The position numbers were made by a program, and so were the translations under genes. A stretch of DNA of 64,000 bases from Alphaproteobacteria bacterium UBA6178 (GTDB lineage: Bacteria > Pseudomonadota > Alphaproteobacteria > Rickettsiales > UBA3002): assembly GCA_002422205.1 (NCBI GenBank), contig DITS01000001.1, positions 41,337-105,336 on the forward strand. The letters run 5' to 3'. Shown piece by piece: positions 8,354-16,498 of this stretch. Under the pieces are notes generated by a model. It saw only the letters and a program-made list of their open reading frames with translations, was not told the origin of the DNA and did not search any database. Within the stretch, counting starts at the first letter, position 1. Each line of letters begins with the position of its first letter.

Positions 8354-9031
8354 TTAGCGCTTGGTGCTGCGCCGTCCGAAAGCATTGGGATTTTCAAAGG
8401 TAAACAGCGACGCATCGAGCGGCAAATCATAACGCGCATCCGAGAGTTTAATATGCGTAGACTGGCCCAGCGTGTCGGTCAGAATCAGATTTTCCAGCTT
8501 TAATGGCTTGTCAGAAAACTCCATTGTCAGCGTGCCTTCATCCTGCTTTTTGGTTTGCAGGAGCGTAAAGCGGATGGATTTGGCGCCCTCGCGGAAATGC
8601 ACTACGCGTAGCGCGTCATCATCAAATTTAATATCCGGCTTCGCCAAAAACGCCGCTAATGTGCTCTCAAGCGGTAATTGCGATACCTGATTCAGCTCAT
8701 AATCATAATAGGTGAGCGTTTTGCCGCTCGATACCATCAGAATCGGCGTCGGTGGATTATACTGCCAGCGCATTTTGCCGGGCCGCTCCAGATAGAGCTT
8801 ACCGCTCGCCAGCGCGCCATCGGGTGCCACTTGTGTAAAATCAGCGGTGATGGTTTTGATGTCATTTAAATAGCGCTCAATTCGACGCAAAGTGCTCACT
8901 GGATCGGCAGTCGCGCTTTCCACTTGCGGCGCTTGCGTATGCCAGGGCAGCGGCGCATTCACCGGCGCGGCCTGCGCTGCCACGCCCCATGTCATGCCGA
9001 TAAAAGCAGGAATCAAATATGCATATTTCAC
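8354..9031 (-). CDS. lolA: LolA-like outer-membrane lipoprotein carrier
   Basis: 225 residues from a GTG at 9031. The frame is open back to 9235, but that part runs through a palindromic repeat and a heptamer array and is not protein-like. After the GTG comes a signal peptide (YAYLIPAFIGMTWGVAAQA). The mature part has the LolA pattern ITADFTQVA, SGKLYLERPGKMRWQYNPP and LTLLQ/KK-like beta strands. LolA carries lipoproteins through the periplasm from LolCDE to the outer membrane. It is placed behind ftsK, an order common in proteobacteria. The start codon and repeat lie back to back, leaving almost no leader. Confidence 0.85.
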   Translation of the reverse strand: MKYAYLIPAFIGMTWGVAAQAAPVNAPLPWHTQAPQVESATADPVSTLRRIERYLNDIKTITADFTQVAPDGALASGKLYLERPGKMRWQYNPPTPILMVSSGKTLTYYDYELNQVSQLPLESTLAAFLAKPDIKFDDDALRVVHFREGAKSIRFTLLQTKKQDEGTLTMEFSDKPLKLENLILTDTLGQSTHIKLSDARYDLPLDASLFTFENPNAFGRRSTKR

Positions 9032-9035
9032 CCTT

Positions 9036-9102
9036 GTCACCCCGTCGCATGACGGGGTCTGGGCTGAAGTAATGCCGGATACCGTCATAAAGACGGCATG
9101 AC
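9036..9102. repeat. pair of palindromic GTCA...TCC elements
   Basis: 9036-9062 forward (GTCACCCCGTC, loop GCAT, GACGGGGTC) and 9075-9102 reverse (CCGGATACCGTC, loop ATAAA, GACGGCATGAC). They touch the lolA start codon. Confidence 0.8.
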
Positions 9103-9111
9103 AATTCTTCA

Positions 9112-9140
9112 CTGAACTCTGAACTCTGGACTCTGAACTC
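9112..9140. repeat. heptamer array, CTGAACT type
   Basis: Four consecutive 7-bp units (CTGAACT, CTGAACT, CTGGACT, CTGAACT) that end right at the ftsK stop codon. Confidence 0.85.
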
Positions 9141-11468
9141 TTAGCTAGCCCGACTAAGCACTTCGCGTTTGCCGACATGGTTGGCTTGCCCGACAATGCC
9201 TTCTTCTTCCATTTGTTCAATAATACGTGCGGCACGGTTATATCCTATCTTCAATTTGCGCTGAATATAGCTGGTCGATGCCTTCTGGTCACGCAAAACA
9301 ATCTGGACTGCCTGATCAAACAAGGCGCGCTCGCCATCGCTTTCATCTTCGCTACCATATAATACGTCGCTTTCTTCATCTTCCTTCGTTACATCCTCGA
9401 CATAACTTGGTTCGCCCTGTTCTTTGAGGAAGGTCACGATTGATTCGACTTCCCTATCGGCGATGAAAGGCCCGTGCACGCGCTGAATCCGCCCGCCGCC
9501 TGCCATATAGAGCATATCGCCATGGCCCAGCAGTTGCTCGCCGCCCTGTTCACCCAAAATCGTGCGGCTATCAATTTTCGAGGTCACCTGAAAACTCACG
9601 CGGGTGGGGAAGTTCGCTTTAATCACGCCGGTAATCACATCCACCGACGGGCGCTGCGTCGCCATGATAATATGAATACCCGCCGCGCGCGCCATTTGGG
9701 CAAGGCGCTGAATCGAGGTTTCGATATCCTTGCCCGCCACCAGCATCAGATCGGCCATTTCATCGACCACCACCACAATAAAGGGCAGCGGCGCCATATC
9801 GAGTGCGACTTTTTCCATCACCGGTTTACCGGTATGCGGATCAAATCCGGTTTGCACGGTGCGGAATAATTCCTCGCCCTTGCGCGCCGCATCCTTAATG
9901 CGCTTATTGTAATTTTCGATATTGCGCACACCCAGATTCGACATCAGGCGGTAACGGTTTTCCATTTCTTTCACCGTCCATTTCAGCGCCACTACCGCCT
10001 TGCCCGGCTCGGTCACTACCGGCGACAGCAAATGCGGAATATTGTCATAAACGGACAATTCCAGCATTTTGGGGTCTATCATAATAAAGCGGCATTCTTC
10101 CGGCGTCAGGTGATAAATCAGCGACATGATCATGGTATTGATCGCCACCGATTTGCCCGAGCCGGTCGTGCCCGCTACCAGCAAATGCGGCATGCGCGAT
10201 AAATCCGCAATCACCGGATCGCCACCAATATCCTTGCCCATTACCAGCGGCAGCTTGGCATCGGTTTGCTGGTAGGTGGGATGTTCGAGCATTTCGCGTA
10301 AGTAAACAATCTCGCGTTCGGCATTGGGCATTTCAATCCCCAGCGCATTTTTGCCCGGCACCACTGCAATCCGCGCCGACACCGCGCTCATCGAGCGGGC
10401 AATATCATCCGCCAGACCAATCACGCGGGATGATTTGGTGCCCGCAGCAGGCTCCAGCTCATACAGGGTTACCACCGGCCCGGGCCGCACGCGGGTGATA
10501 TCACCCTTAATACCAAAATCCTGCAAGGTCGCTTCCAGCAGCTCAGCATTTTGTGCCAGCGCCGCGTCGGATAATTTTTTCTTCTTCGCTTTCGATGGGA
10601 CTTTCCCCATCAGCTCGGTCGAAGGCAGCTCAAAATCGCCATGCTGTTCGCGCAATGCCAGCGATGCCTGCGACTGGCTGTGATCCACTTCCGCATTGCG
10701 GCTTTCCACCACGGCGGATGAAATCTTTTTCACATGCAGTTTGGGTGCCGGTGCTTCCTTCACGCGTGCACGGCGGGTACGGCTGCTGCTTTCTTCTTCG
10801 CTATCCTCGTCTTCTTCATCAGCGTCTTGGGCCGAGCCGCGCAGCGCATCGCGTATCAACGCGCCGAGTGCGCGCAGGCGGTGCCCTATCTGGCCCGCGA
10901 CAATCAGCATCGCCACCCATTCATTGCGGCGCAAGCCAAAGGCAAGCGGCAGGCTGATCACGCTCAGTGCCAGCATCAACGGGGCCACCACCCAGATGGT
11001 GAGTAATTGCGCCAGATTCCCCGCAATCAAAAAACCAATCGAGCCGCCCAGCCCCGTGGCAATAGGCCAGTTGGTCCATGCCGGAATGCAGGCGAAAAAC
11101 GCCGAAGTCGCCACCAGCGCAAACATCAGCGCGCTCGTGCGCATCATCCAGCCGCGCAAGCCGCGCTTGCTCACCAGCCGCCACGCCCAGCATAACAATG
11201 CAAATACCAGCACCATGCTGGCCAAGCCTGTGGTTTGAATCAGCGCATCCGCAACATGCGAGCCAAACGCCCCGCCATGATTATGGACGCTGTCGCCGCC
11301 GGTTTTGTTCAAAGACGGATCGGTCGGATGATAGCTCAGCAACGAAATCGCAATAAAGCCTGCCAAAGCGGCCATGCCCAGCCCTGCCAGCTCATAGCTG
11401 CGGCGTCGAATAAACAAGCGTAGCGGAGAAACAGGCGGCGTCGCCTTCCCACGTTTTCGGGCAGTCAT
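9141..11468 (-). CDS. ftsK: DNA translocase FtsK
   Basis: 775 residues, the usual size for alphaproteobacterial FtsK. Four to five N-terminal membrane helices (residues about 28-205) are followed by an acidic linker (DEEDEDSEEE near 230) and a RecA-like motor with Walker A GTTGSGKS near residue 435, FIMIDPKMLELS, and VVVDEMADLM as Walker B. The C-terminal gamma winged helix (KLKIGYNRAARIIEQMEEEG) reads the KOPS polarity sequences. FtsK sits at the division septum, pumps chromosome ends and triggers XerCD dimer resolution. lolA and DUF1150 follow on the same strand. The start at 11468 has no clear alternative. Confidence 0.96.
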   Translation of the reverse strand: MTARKRGKATPPVSPLRLFIRRRSYELAGLGMAALAGFIAISLLSYHPTDPSLNKTGGDSVHNHGGAFGSHVADALIQTTGLASMVLVFALLCWAWRLVSKRGLRGWMMRTSALMFALVATSAFFACIPAWTNWPIATGLGGSIGFLIAGNLAQLLTIWVVAPLMLALSVISLPLAFGLRRNEWVAMLIVAGQIGHRLRALGALIRDALRGSAQDADEEDEDSEEESSSRTRRARVKEAPAPKLHVKKISSAVVESRNAEVDHSQSQASLALREQHGDFELPSTELMGKVPSKAKKKKLSDAALAQNAELLEATLQDFGIKGDITRVRPGPVVTLYELEPAAGTKSSRVIGLADDIARSMSAVSARIAVVPGKNALGIEMPNAEREIVYLREMLEHPTYQQTDAKLPLVMGKDIGGDPVIADLSRMPHLLVAGTTGSGKSVAINTMIMSLIYHLTPEECRFIMIDPKMLELSVYDNIPHLLSPVVTEPGKAVVALKWTVKEMENRYRLMSNLGVRNIENYNKRIKDAARKGEELFRTVQTGFDPHTGKPVMEKVALDMAPLPFIVVVVDEMADLMLVAGKDIETSIQRLAQMARAAGIHIIMATQRPSVDVITGVIKANFPTRVSFQVTSKIDSRTILGEQGGEQLLGHGDMLYMAGGGRIQRVHGPFIADREVESIVTFLKEQGEPSYVEDVTKEDEESDVLYGSEDESDGERALFDQAVQIVLRDQKASTSYIQRKLKIGYNRAARIIEQMEEEGIVGQANHVGKREVLSRAS

Positions 11469-11593
11469 GTGCGTAACCTTCTTATTTTATTGTTATTTGA
11501 GGTCAATATACCGCCTTACCCCACATTATTCAACCCATTGGCTGCCCCCTAAGGTGCAAAATCCGTAAAAGAGCCTGCAAGTGTGGCGCAAAC

Positions 11594-11623
11594 GCCCTAT
11601 TCGCCTGTTTCGGGCCAATAGGG
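11594..11623. promoter_or_regulatory. dyad upstream of SRP RNA promoter
   Basis: Inverted repeat CCCTATT ... AATAGGG, 30 bp in total, directly before the predicted -35 box of the SRP RNA gene. Function not known. Confidence 0.3.
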
Positions 11624-11652
11624 TTGCACAATCAGGGATTTCTTCATATATA
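11624..11652 (+). promoter_or_regulatory. predicted sigma-70 type promoter of SRP RNA
   Basis: TTGCAC, 17-bp spacer, TATATA. The start would fall at about 11658, exactly where the SRP RNA terminal stem begins. Confidence 0.5.
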
Positions 11653-11753
11653 GCCTGTGTGGCTGGCACGGGCGATGCCCTTGTTTAGCCGGTCAGGGCC
11701 GAAAGGCAGCAGCCAGAGCAAGACCGCATCGGGTCGCCGCCAGCCACACTTTA
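11653..11753 (+). ncRNA. ffs: signal recognition particle 4.5S-type RNA
   Basis: About 100 nt folding into one long hairpin. The terminal stem pairs GTGTGGCTGGC (11657-11667) with GCCAGCCACAC (11739-11749). The apical part carries the hallmark SRP domain IV sequence GGTCAGG...CCGAAAGG...CAGCAGCC (11691-11714) with a GAAA tetraloop and the asymmetric loop that binds Ffh. The RNA pairs with Ffh to deliver nascent membrane proteins to FtsY. Its place just upstream of dnaX is typical for Alphaproteobacteria. Confidence 0.93.
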
Positions 11754-11760
11754 GTTTGTG

Positions 11761-11843
11761 TCTGCTCCTGCTACGGCCTACTGGCCTCCGCAATGAGCCT
11801 AACGCCTTCGGCAACTGAAGGCTCGAACTACTGTCCTCGTTCT
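11761..11843 (+). repeat. 82-bp structured element, copy 2
   Basis: Follows the SRP RNA. Hairpins GGCC-TACT-GGCC and GAAC-TACT-GTCC flank GAGCCT ... AGGCTC with inner GCC-TTC-GGC. The stem bases differ from copy 1 but still pair. Confidence 0.75.
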
Positions 11844-11875
11844 TTACTTCTCTTCCTTTCTTCCTTTTTAATCTT

Positions 11876-11998
11876 GTCATTCCCGCGACAGCGGCAATCC
11901 AATCTGACTTGGTTCAAGTGGATCCCCGGGATCGGCGATGCCGCCCCGAGGATGACGGTATCCGTAAGCTTGTCACCCCGTCGCATGACGGGGTCTGG
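11876..11998. repeat. three palindromic GTCA...TCC elements
   Basis: 11876-11900 forward (GTCATTCCCGC type), 11920-11956 reverse (GGATCCCCGGG... ending GAGGATGAC), 11972-11998 forward (GTCACCCCGTC type). Part of an 828-bp stretch (11469-12296) whose only gene is the SRP RNA. Confidence 0.8.
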
Positions 11999-12024
11999 CC
12001 TTGCTTCTGCCAGCCCCACTTTGT

Positions 12025-12111
12025 TTGCGTTCGCCCTCGCTTTGCACTACTATGCTACGCGAGGAACCTAAGCGCTTCGCGCACTACAGACTCGGCCTGC
12101 TGACCTCGCTA
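12025..12111 (+). repeat. 82-bp structured element, copy 3 (divergent)
   Basis: The most divergent copy. It keeps GAACCTAAGCGCTTCGCGC and a last hairpin GGCC-TGCT-GACC, while the first hairpin is altered. Confidence 0.6.
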
Positions 12112-12119
12112 TCCCATTT

Positions 12120-12188
12120 GTCATGCTGGCGCTCAATGCCAGCATCTCATCCCACGCGCCGGATACTGGCGTCAAGCGCCAGTATGAC
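12120..12188. repeat. inverted pair of palindromic elements, CTGGCG type
   Basis: 12120-12147 forward (GTCATGCTGGC ... GCCAGCATCT) and 12159-12188 reverse (CCGGATACTGGCG ... CGCCAGTATGAC). Confidence 0.8.
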
Positions 12189-12240
12189 GCCCTCCTCTCC
12201 CCTTGCCGCCTGCCTTCATTCCGCCACGCCTGCATTTTTA

Positions 12241-12268
12241 CTGAACTCTGGACTCTGAATTCTGGACT
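12241..12268. repeat. heptamer array, CTGAACT type
   Basis: Four 7-bp units (CTGAACT, CTGGACT, CTGAATT, CTGGACT), 28 bp before the dnaX start. Confidence 0.8.
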
Positions 12269-12296
12269 CTCACAAAAAACCTGCTAATTTCACCTG

Positions 12297-13967
12297 ATGT
12301 CCACCACTCCATATCGCGTGCTTGCCCGTACCTACCGGCCCCAGAATTTTGACGATCTGATCGGTCAGGATGTCTTGGTGCGCACCCTCACCAATGCCTT
12401 TGCCAGCAATCGCATCGCGCATGCCTTTCTGCTTACTGGCATTCGCGGCATCGGCAAAACCACCACCGCGCGTATTATCGCACGCGGGCTGAACTGCACC
12501 GGCGTCGATGGGCAGGGTGGCCCCACCACTTCCCCTTGCGGCGAATGCGCCAATTGCAAAATGATCTTAGATGATCGCCATATGGACGTGATCGAGATGG
12601 ACGCCGCATCCCGCACCGGCGTCGATGATATCCGCGACATCATCGACATGGTGCAATATGCGCCCAGCAGCGCGCGCTACAAAATCTTCATCATCGACGA
12701 AGTGCACATGCTATCGAAAAACGCGTTCAACGCGTTGCTCAAAACGCTGGAAGAGCCGCCCGCGCATGTGAAATTTATTTTTGCCACCACGGAGCTTCGC
12801 AAAATTCCCATCACCATTGTCTCACGTTGTCAGCGCTTTGATTTGCGCCGTATCGAGATTGATCGCCTTACCGAGCATCTAAGTGCGATATGCTCGAAAG
12901 AATCCGTGGTTGCAGATAATGAAAGCCTTAAACTCATTGCCACCGCCGCCGAAGGCTCAGTACGCGATTCCTTGTCGCTGCTCGATCAGGCCATCGCCAT
13001 GAGCCGCGATGAAAACGGCAGCGTGACGATTGCCGAATCCGCCATCCGCGATATGCTGGGCCTTGCCGATAAAACCCGCGCCTTCACCTTGCTAGAGCAT
13101 GTGTTTACCGGCAAAGCAGCCGAGGCCGTCGCCGATATCCGCGAGCTGTATCAGCGTGGCGGCGATCCGTTGCAAATGCTGTCCGATCTATTATCGCTGA
13201 CGCATTTTATCACGCGCATCAAGCTGGCTGAGGCGCTGGCGCAGGATGTGCATTATTCCGATATCGAGCAGCAACGCGCAAAAACCTTAGCGGGCAAGCT
13301 CGATATGGCCGCCCTCACCCGCGCATGGCAAATGCTGCTGAAAGGCATGCAGGAAATTAAAATTGCGCCGCAGCCGCTGGCCGCGACCGAGATGATTCTG
13401 ATTCGTCTGGCCTATGCGTCCACCCTGCCCTCGCCGGATGAATTAATTCGTAAAATCGAAAAAGGTGATTTTGCGGCAAGTAGCGCCAGCCCTAGCGCGC
13501 CCGCATCCGCGCCCATGGGCGCACCGAGCGCGCGCGGCGGTAATCTTGCGCTGGCCACCAAACAAGAAGCCGCGCCCATTCTCACCCCCGCCGCGCAGCC
13601 TGCTGCCATAATAGAATCTTACGTGGAAGCGGTGGCGTTATTTGATAAGCACCGCGAGGCGTTGCTCTATTCGCAGCTCAAAAACGAAGTGCGGCTGATT
13701 CGCTTTACGCAAGGCCATATCGAAGTGCATCCCGTGGGCCATCTGGGTGCCGATTTTGCCGCCCGCGTCAGTCGTCATTTATCGGACTGGACGCAACAAA
13801 AATGGCTACTCACCTTCGCCGAGGGTGAGGGTGAGCCGACCTTGCGCGAGCAGGAAATAGCCGCCGACAAACAACGTTTTGCCTACGCCGCCGCGCATCC
13901 ATCCATCGAAGCGGTGCGGCAGGCATTTGGCGAAGTAAACATATTACAGATACAAGCAGAGGACTGA
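12297..13967 (+). CDS. dnaX: DNA polymerase III subunits gamma and tau
   Basis: 556 residues. The AAA+ ATPase domain has Walker A GIGKTTTA (residues 51-58), a zinc module with C67, C81, C84 and C87, Walker B with IDEVHML, and the sensor region TTELRKIP. Domain III follows to about 370, then a low-complexity Ala/Pro/Ser linker (about 390-430) and a C-terminal tau part that contacts the polymerase. It is the clamp-loader motor of the replisome. I see no obvious slippery frameshift signal, so a separate gamma product is not predicted. It heads the conserved dnaX-ybaB-recR set. The start at 12297 is the only one in front of the YRVLARTYRP motif. Confidence 0.96.
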   Translation: MSTTPYRVLARTYRPQNFDDLIGQDVLVRTLTNAFASNRIAHAFLLTGIRGIGKTTTARIIARGLNCTGVDGQGGPTTSPCGECANCKMILDDRHMDVIEMDAASRTGVDDIRDIIDMVQYAPSSARYKIFIIDEVHMLSKNAFNALLKTLEEPPAHVKFIFATTELRKIPITIVSRCQRFDLRRIEIDRLTEHLSAICSKESVVADNESLKLIATAAEGSVRDSLSLLDQAIAMSRDENGSVTIAESAIRDMLGLADKTRAFTLLEHVFTGKAAEAVADIRELYQRGGDPLQMLSDLLSLTHFITRIKLAEALAQDVHYSDIEQQRAKTLAGKLDMAALTRAWQMLLKGMQEIKIAPQPLAATEMILIRLAYASTLPSPDELIRKIEKGDFAASSASPSAPASAPMGAPSARGGNLALATKQEAAPILTPAAQPAAIIESYVEAVALFDKHREALLYSQLKNEVRLIRFTQGHIEVHPVGHLGADFAARVSRHLSDWTQQKWLLTFAEGEGEPTLREQEIAADKQRFAYAAAHPSIEAVRQAFGEVNILQIQAED

Positions 13968-13975
13968 AGGAGAGA

Positions 13976-14299
13976 ATGATGAACCTACAAAAAATGATGA
14001 AGCAGGCGCAGGAAATGCAAAGCAAAATGGCGCAAATGCAGGAAGAGCTGGAATCACGCGAATTCGAAGGCGCGTCCGGTGCTGGCATGGTAAAAGTCAC
14101 CCTCACCGGCAAAGGCGCAATGACCAAGCTCTCCATCGATGCATCACTGATGAATGCCGATGAAAAAGACATGCTCGAAGACCTCATCATCGCCGCGCAT
14201 AACGACGCCAAAACCAAAGCCGATGACGGCGCCGCAGACGAAATGAAAAAACTCACCGGCGGGTTGCAATTACCCCCGGGCATGAAGATGCCTTTTTGA
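13976..14299 (+). CDS. ybaB: YbaB/EbfC family nucleoid-associated protein
   Basis: 107 residues, usual for the family. The N-terminal helix reads MKQAQEMQSKMAQMQEELE, followed by VKVTLTGKG and the tail GLQLPPGMKMPF, both family hallmarks. It binds DNA as a dimer and sits between dnaX and recR as in most bacteria. A strong ribosome site (AAGGAGAG) lies 8 bp after the dnaX stop, which supports the start. A heptamer array begins at its stop codon. Confidence 0.93.
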   Translation: MMNLQKMMKQAQEMQSKMAQMQEELESREFEGASGAGMVKVTLTGKGAMTKLSIDASLMNADEKDMLEDLIIAAHNDAKTKADDGAADEMKKLTGGLQLPPGMKMPF

Positions 14300-14410
14300 G
14301 GGTTGAGAGGCTAGAGGCTAGAGACTAGGGATCACTTTATCTCTTTATCTTCCCTTACCCCTAACCTCTAGCCTCTAGCCTCTAACCTCTAGCCCCTAAC
14401 CCCTAGATTC
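14300..14410. repeat. facing heptamer arrays forming a large hairpin
   Basis: 14300-14330 has GGGTTGA, GAGGCTA, GAGGCTA, GAGACTA. 14355-14410 has eight units of the complementary type (TAACCTC, TAGCCTC, TAGCCTC, TAACCTC and others). The two arrays can pair across a spacer of about 24 bp. They fill the ybaB-recR gap. Confidence 0.85.
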
Positions 14411-14413
14411 CTC

Positions 14414-15010
14414 ATGCCTAATGCCTCATCGATAGACACCCTCATCACCCAGTTCGCCAAGCTGCCGGGCATTGGTCCGCGTTCGGCGCGCCGCATTGTG
14501 TTGCAGCTGATCCGCAAAAAAGCGCAGCTGATGCAGCCGCTAATTACGGTGTTGCAAGACTCGCTTGAGCATATTGTCACCTGCACCGATTGCGGCAATA
14601 TCGACACCTCCGACCCATGCAGCATTTGTGCCGATGAAGCGCGCGATAATAGCATCATTTGCGTGGTTGAAGACCTCGCCGATTTATGGGCGATCGAGCG
14701 CAGCCGCTTGTATAAAGGACGCTATCATGTGTTGGGCGGCACGCTATCGGCTATTGACGGGCGCGGCCCCGCCGCCCTCAATATCGACGCGCTGGTAACG
14801 CGCGCCGCACAGCCTGAAGTGGTGGAAATCATCCTCGCCACCAATGCCACCGTCGAGGGCCAAACCACCGCGCATTACCTCACCGAGCGGCTGGCCGCCT
14901 GCTCAGTTGCCACGTCACGTTTGGCGCAAGGCATCCCCATGGGCGGCGAGTTGGATTATCTCGATGACGGGACATTGGGCGCCGCGCTGAAGGCGCGGAG
15001 TGCGTTCTAA
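14414..15010 (+). CDS. recR: recombination mediator RecR
   Basis: 198 residues, normal size. The helix-hairpin-helix reads LPGIGPRSARRI (residues 17-28), the zinc finger uses C57, C60, C69 and C72 (CTDCGNIDTSDPCSIC), and the Toprim domain follows with CVVEDLADLWAIE, YHVLGGTLSAIDG and ATNATVEGQTTA. With RecF/RecO it loads RecA on gapped DNA coated by SSB. Last gene of dnaX-ybaB-recR, but separated from ybaB by a 110-bp repeat hairpin, so its expression level may differ from that of the two upstream genes. Confidence 0.95.
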   Translation: MPNASSIDTLITQFAKLPGIGPRSARRIVLQLIRKKAQLMQPLITVLQDSLEHIVTCTDCGNIDTSDPCSICADEARDNSIICVVEDLADLWAIERSRLYKGRYHVLGGTLSAIDGRGPAALNIDALVTRAAQPEVVEIILATNATVEGQTTAHYLTERLAACSVATSRLAQGIPMGGELDYLDDGTLGAALKARSAF

Positions 15011-15017
15011 TGATCCT

Positions 15018-15097
15018 GTCATGCCGTGTTTATCACGGCATCCGGCCTTAAGACCAGACCCCGTCATGCTGAACCTAAAACCTGTAACCTAACACCT
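15018..15097. repeat. palindromic element plus heptamer array
   Basis: 15018-15045 is GTCATGCCGTG ... CACGGCATCCGG. 15056-15068 holds a cut-off half element (CCAGACCCCGTCA). 15070-15097 has four 7-bp units (TGAACCT, AAAACCT, GTAACCT, AACACCT) just before the rmuC stop. Confidence 0.75.
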
Positions 15098-15101
15098 ACC
15101 C

Positions 15102-16454
15102 TCACGCACTCATCTTATCGTCAATCGCCAGCAGCTCATCCACTTCCACCGCTTCGGCGCTGACGTCCTGATCGCGGTCGATGACGTCGTAGGACTTAAT
15201 CGCCAGCGGCATCGGCTTGGAGGATTGCACGCCCAGATTTTCGATATGGCGCAGTTTGGGCAGTAGTCTTGTGTTGATCGATTTCGCAAAGGCATCAAAT
15301 TTTTTCGCCGCGCCCTGAATGTTTTTACCCACACCATCCACATGCATCAACGCGGTCGCAAAGCTGCCCATCACCTCGCGCAGCTGGCTGATGATATGTT
15401 GCTGATTCGCATCACGCTTGGCGGCAGAAATCTGCTGATTCGCGAGTGAGAACAACGCTGCCAGACTCGCAGGCCCCGCCATAAATAAATTCGCCTTTTC
15501 GCATTTCTCGGCGATGCTCGGATCGGCCTTGCGTAGCTTTTCAATCGCCGCATCCGATGGCAGATACATCACATTAAAACGCAGGCCCACCGCAATGCCC
15601 TGCTTTTTCATCATACGTTCGACCTCGTCGGCATATTGCTTTTGCGACAGCGCGCGGATATGGCTGTGCATGCTGGCAATCAGCTGTTTCATCACCTCCG
15701 CCTCGCGTTCGGTGCCCTCTGCTTGGGCCAGCTCCAGCATGAATTTCGACGCTTTCGAATCAATCACCATCACCATATCCTGCGGCAGGCGGATCACCGC
15801 ATCGGGGCGAAAATTGCCGCCCTCATCGCTGCTGGTATGGTATTGCATGAAAAAATCCTGACCCGATACCAGTCCTAAATTTTTCAAGCTATTCTCCAGC
15901 CCGATTTCGGATAAATGCCCCGCGCCGCCGGGATTCGTCAGCGCGCGCATGACCGTTTCCACCTGCTTCGATGTGGCTTGTTCGCGCGTTTGAATCGCGG
16001 TGACCGATTGCGTCAGCTTGCTGAAATTCTCCATCAGCGTTTCGGTGGTTTTATGCGCCAGTTTTTCGCTTTCCTTTTTCGCGGCTTCCATTTCGCGTTT
16101 ATGATCTTCGAGCAGTTTGGTCGACATTTGCGCGCCCGCTTCCATCACGGATGCTTTGGCCGCCTGTTTCATTTCTTCGATGGTTTTTTCATGCATTTGC
16201 ATACGTTCCAGCACATGGCGGGATTTTTCCTGCTCGATGCTCACCTGTTTTTCCGCTGCAATGCGTGCGTCAATCGCTGCCTGCAATTGGTTACGTAAGT
16301 CTTGGGCGGATTCGTTCTGGCTGGCTGTCACCGCGCGTTCCACCTCATAATGCGACAATTGTGCACGCGCTTTGACCAGCGCCCGAAACGCTAAAAATGC
16401 CACCACCATAAACAAAAGCGCCATTGCGCTTGCAAAAATAAATGCAACATTCAT
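15102..16454 (-). CDS. rmuC: RmuC family DNA recombination protein
   Basis: 450 residues. One N-terminal membrane helix (residues 4-24), a long coiled coil (about 30-170) and the RmuC nuclease-like domain: GQDFFMQYH, FRPDAVIRLPQDMVMVIDSKAS (DSK is the PD-(D/E)xK-like core) and VGLRFNVMYLPSDAAIEKL. The family limits inversion at short repeats in E. coli by an unknown mechanism. It is divergent from glmU, the starts being about 45 bp apart. Interesting in context because this genome is rich in short inverted repeats. Confidence 0.9.
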   Translation of the reverse strand: MNVAFIFASAMALLFMVVAFLAFRALVKARAQLSHYEVERAVTASQNESAQDLRNQLQAAIDARIAAEKQVSIEQEKSRHVLERMQMHEKTIEEMKQAAKASVMEAGAQMSTKLLEDHKREMEAAKKESEKLAHKTTETLMENFSKLTQSVTAIQTREQATSKQVETVMRALTNPGGAGHLSEIGLENSLKNLGLVSGQDFFMQYHTSSDEGGNFRPDAVIRLPQDMVMVIDSKASKFMLELAQAEGTEREAEVMKQLIASMHSHIRALSQKQYADEVERMMKKQGIAVGLRFNVMYLPSDAAIEKLRKADPSIAEKCEKANLFMAGPASLAALFSLANQQISAAKRDANQQHIISQLREVMGSFATALMHVDGVGKNIQGAAKKFDAFAKSINTRLLPKLRHIENLGVQSSKPMPLAIKSYDVIDRDQDVSAEAVEVDELLAIDDKMSA

Positions 16455-16498
16455 ATTCTGTACCCACTTTATACTCTATGGCGAAGGATAGCATTTTC

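Noticed and set aside
11644..11880. Minus-strand 78-codon open frame
   Set aside because: It runs antisense through the SRP RNA and the 82-bp element; the translated pattern is not protein-like.
14300..14410. Telomere-like or phase-variation repeat
   Set aside because: The unit drifts in sequence and lies outside coding frames; there is no sign of contingency control of recR.
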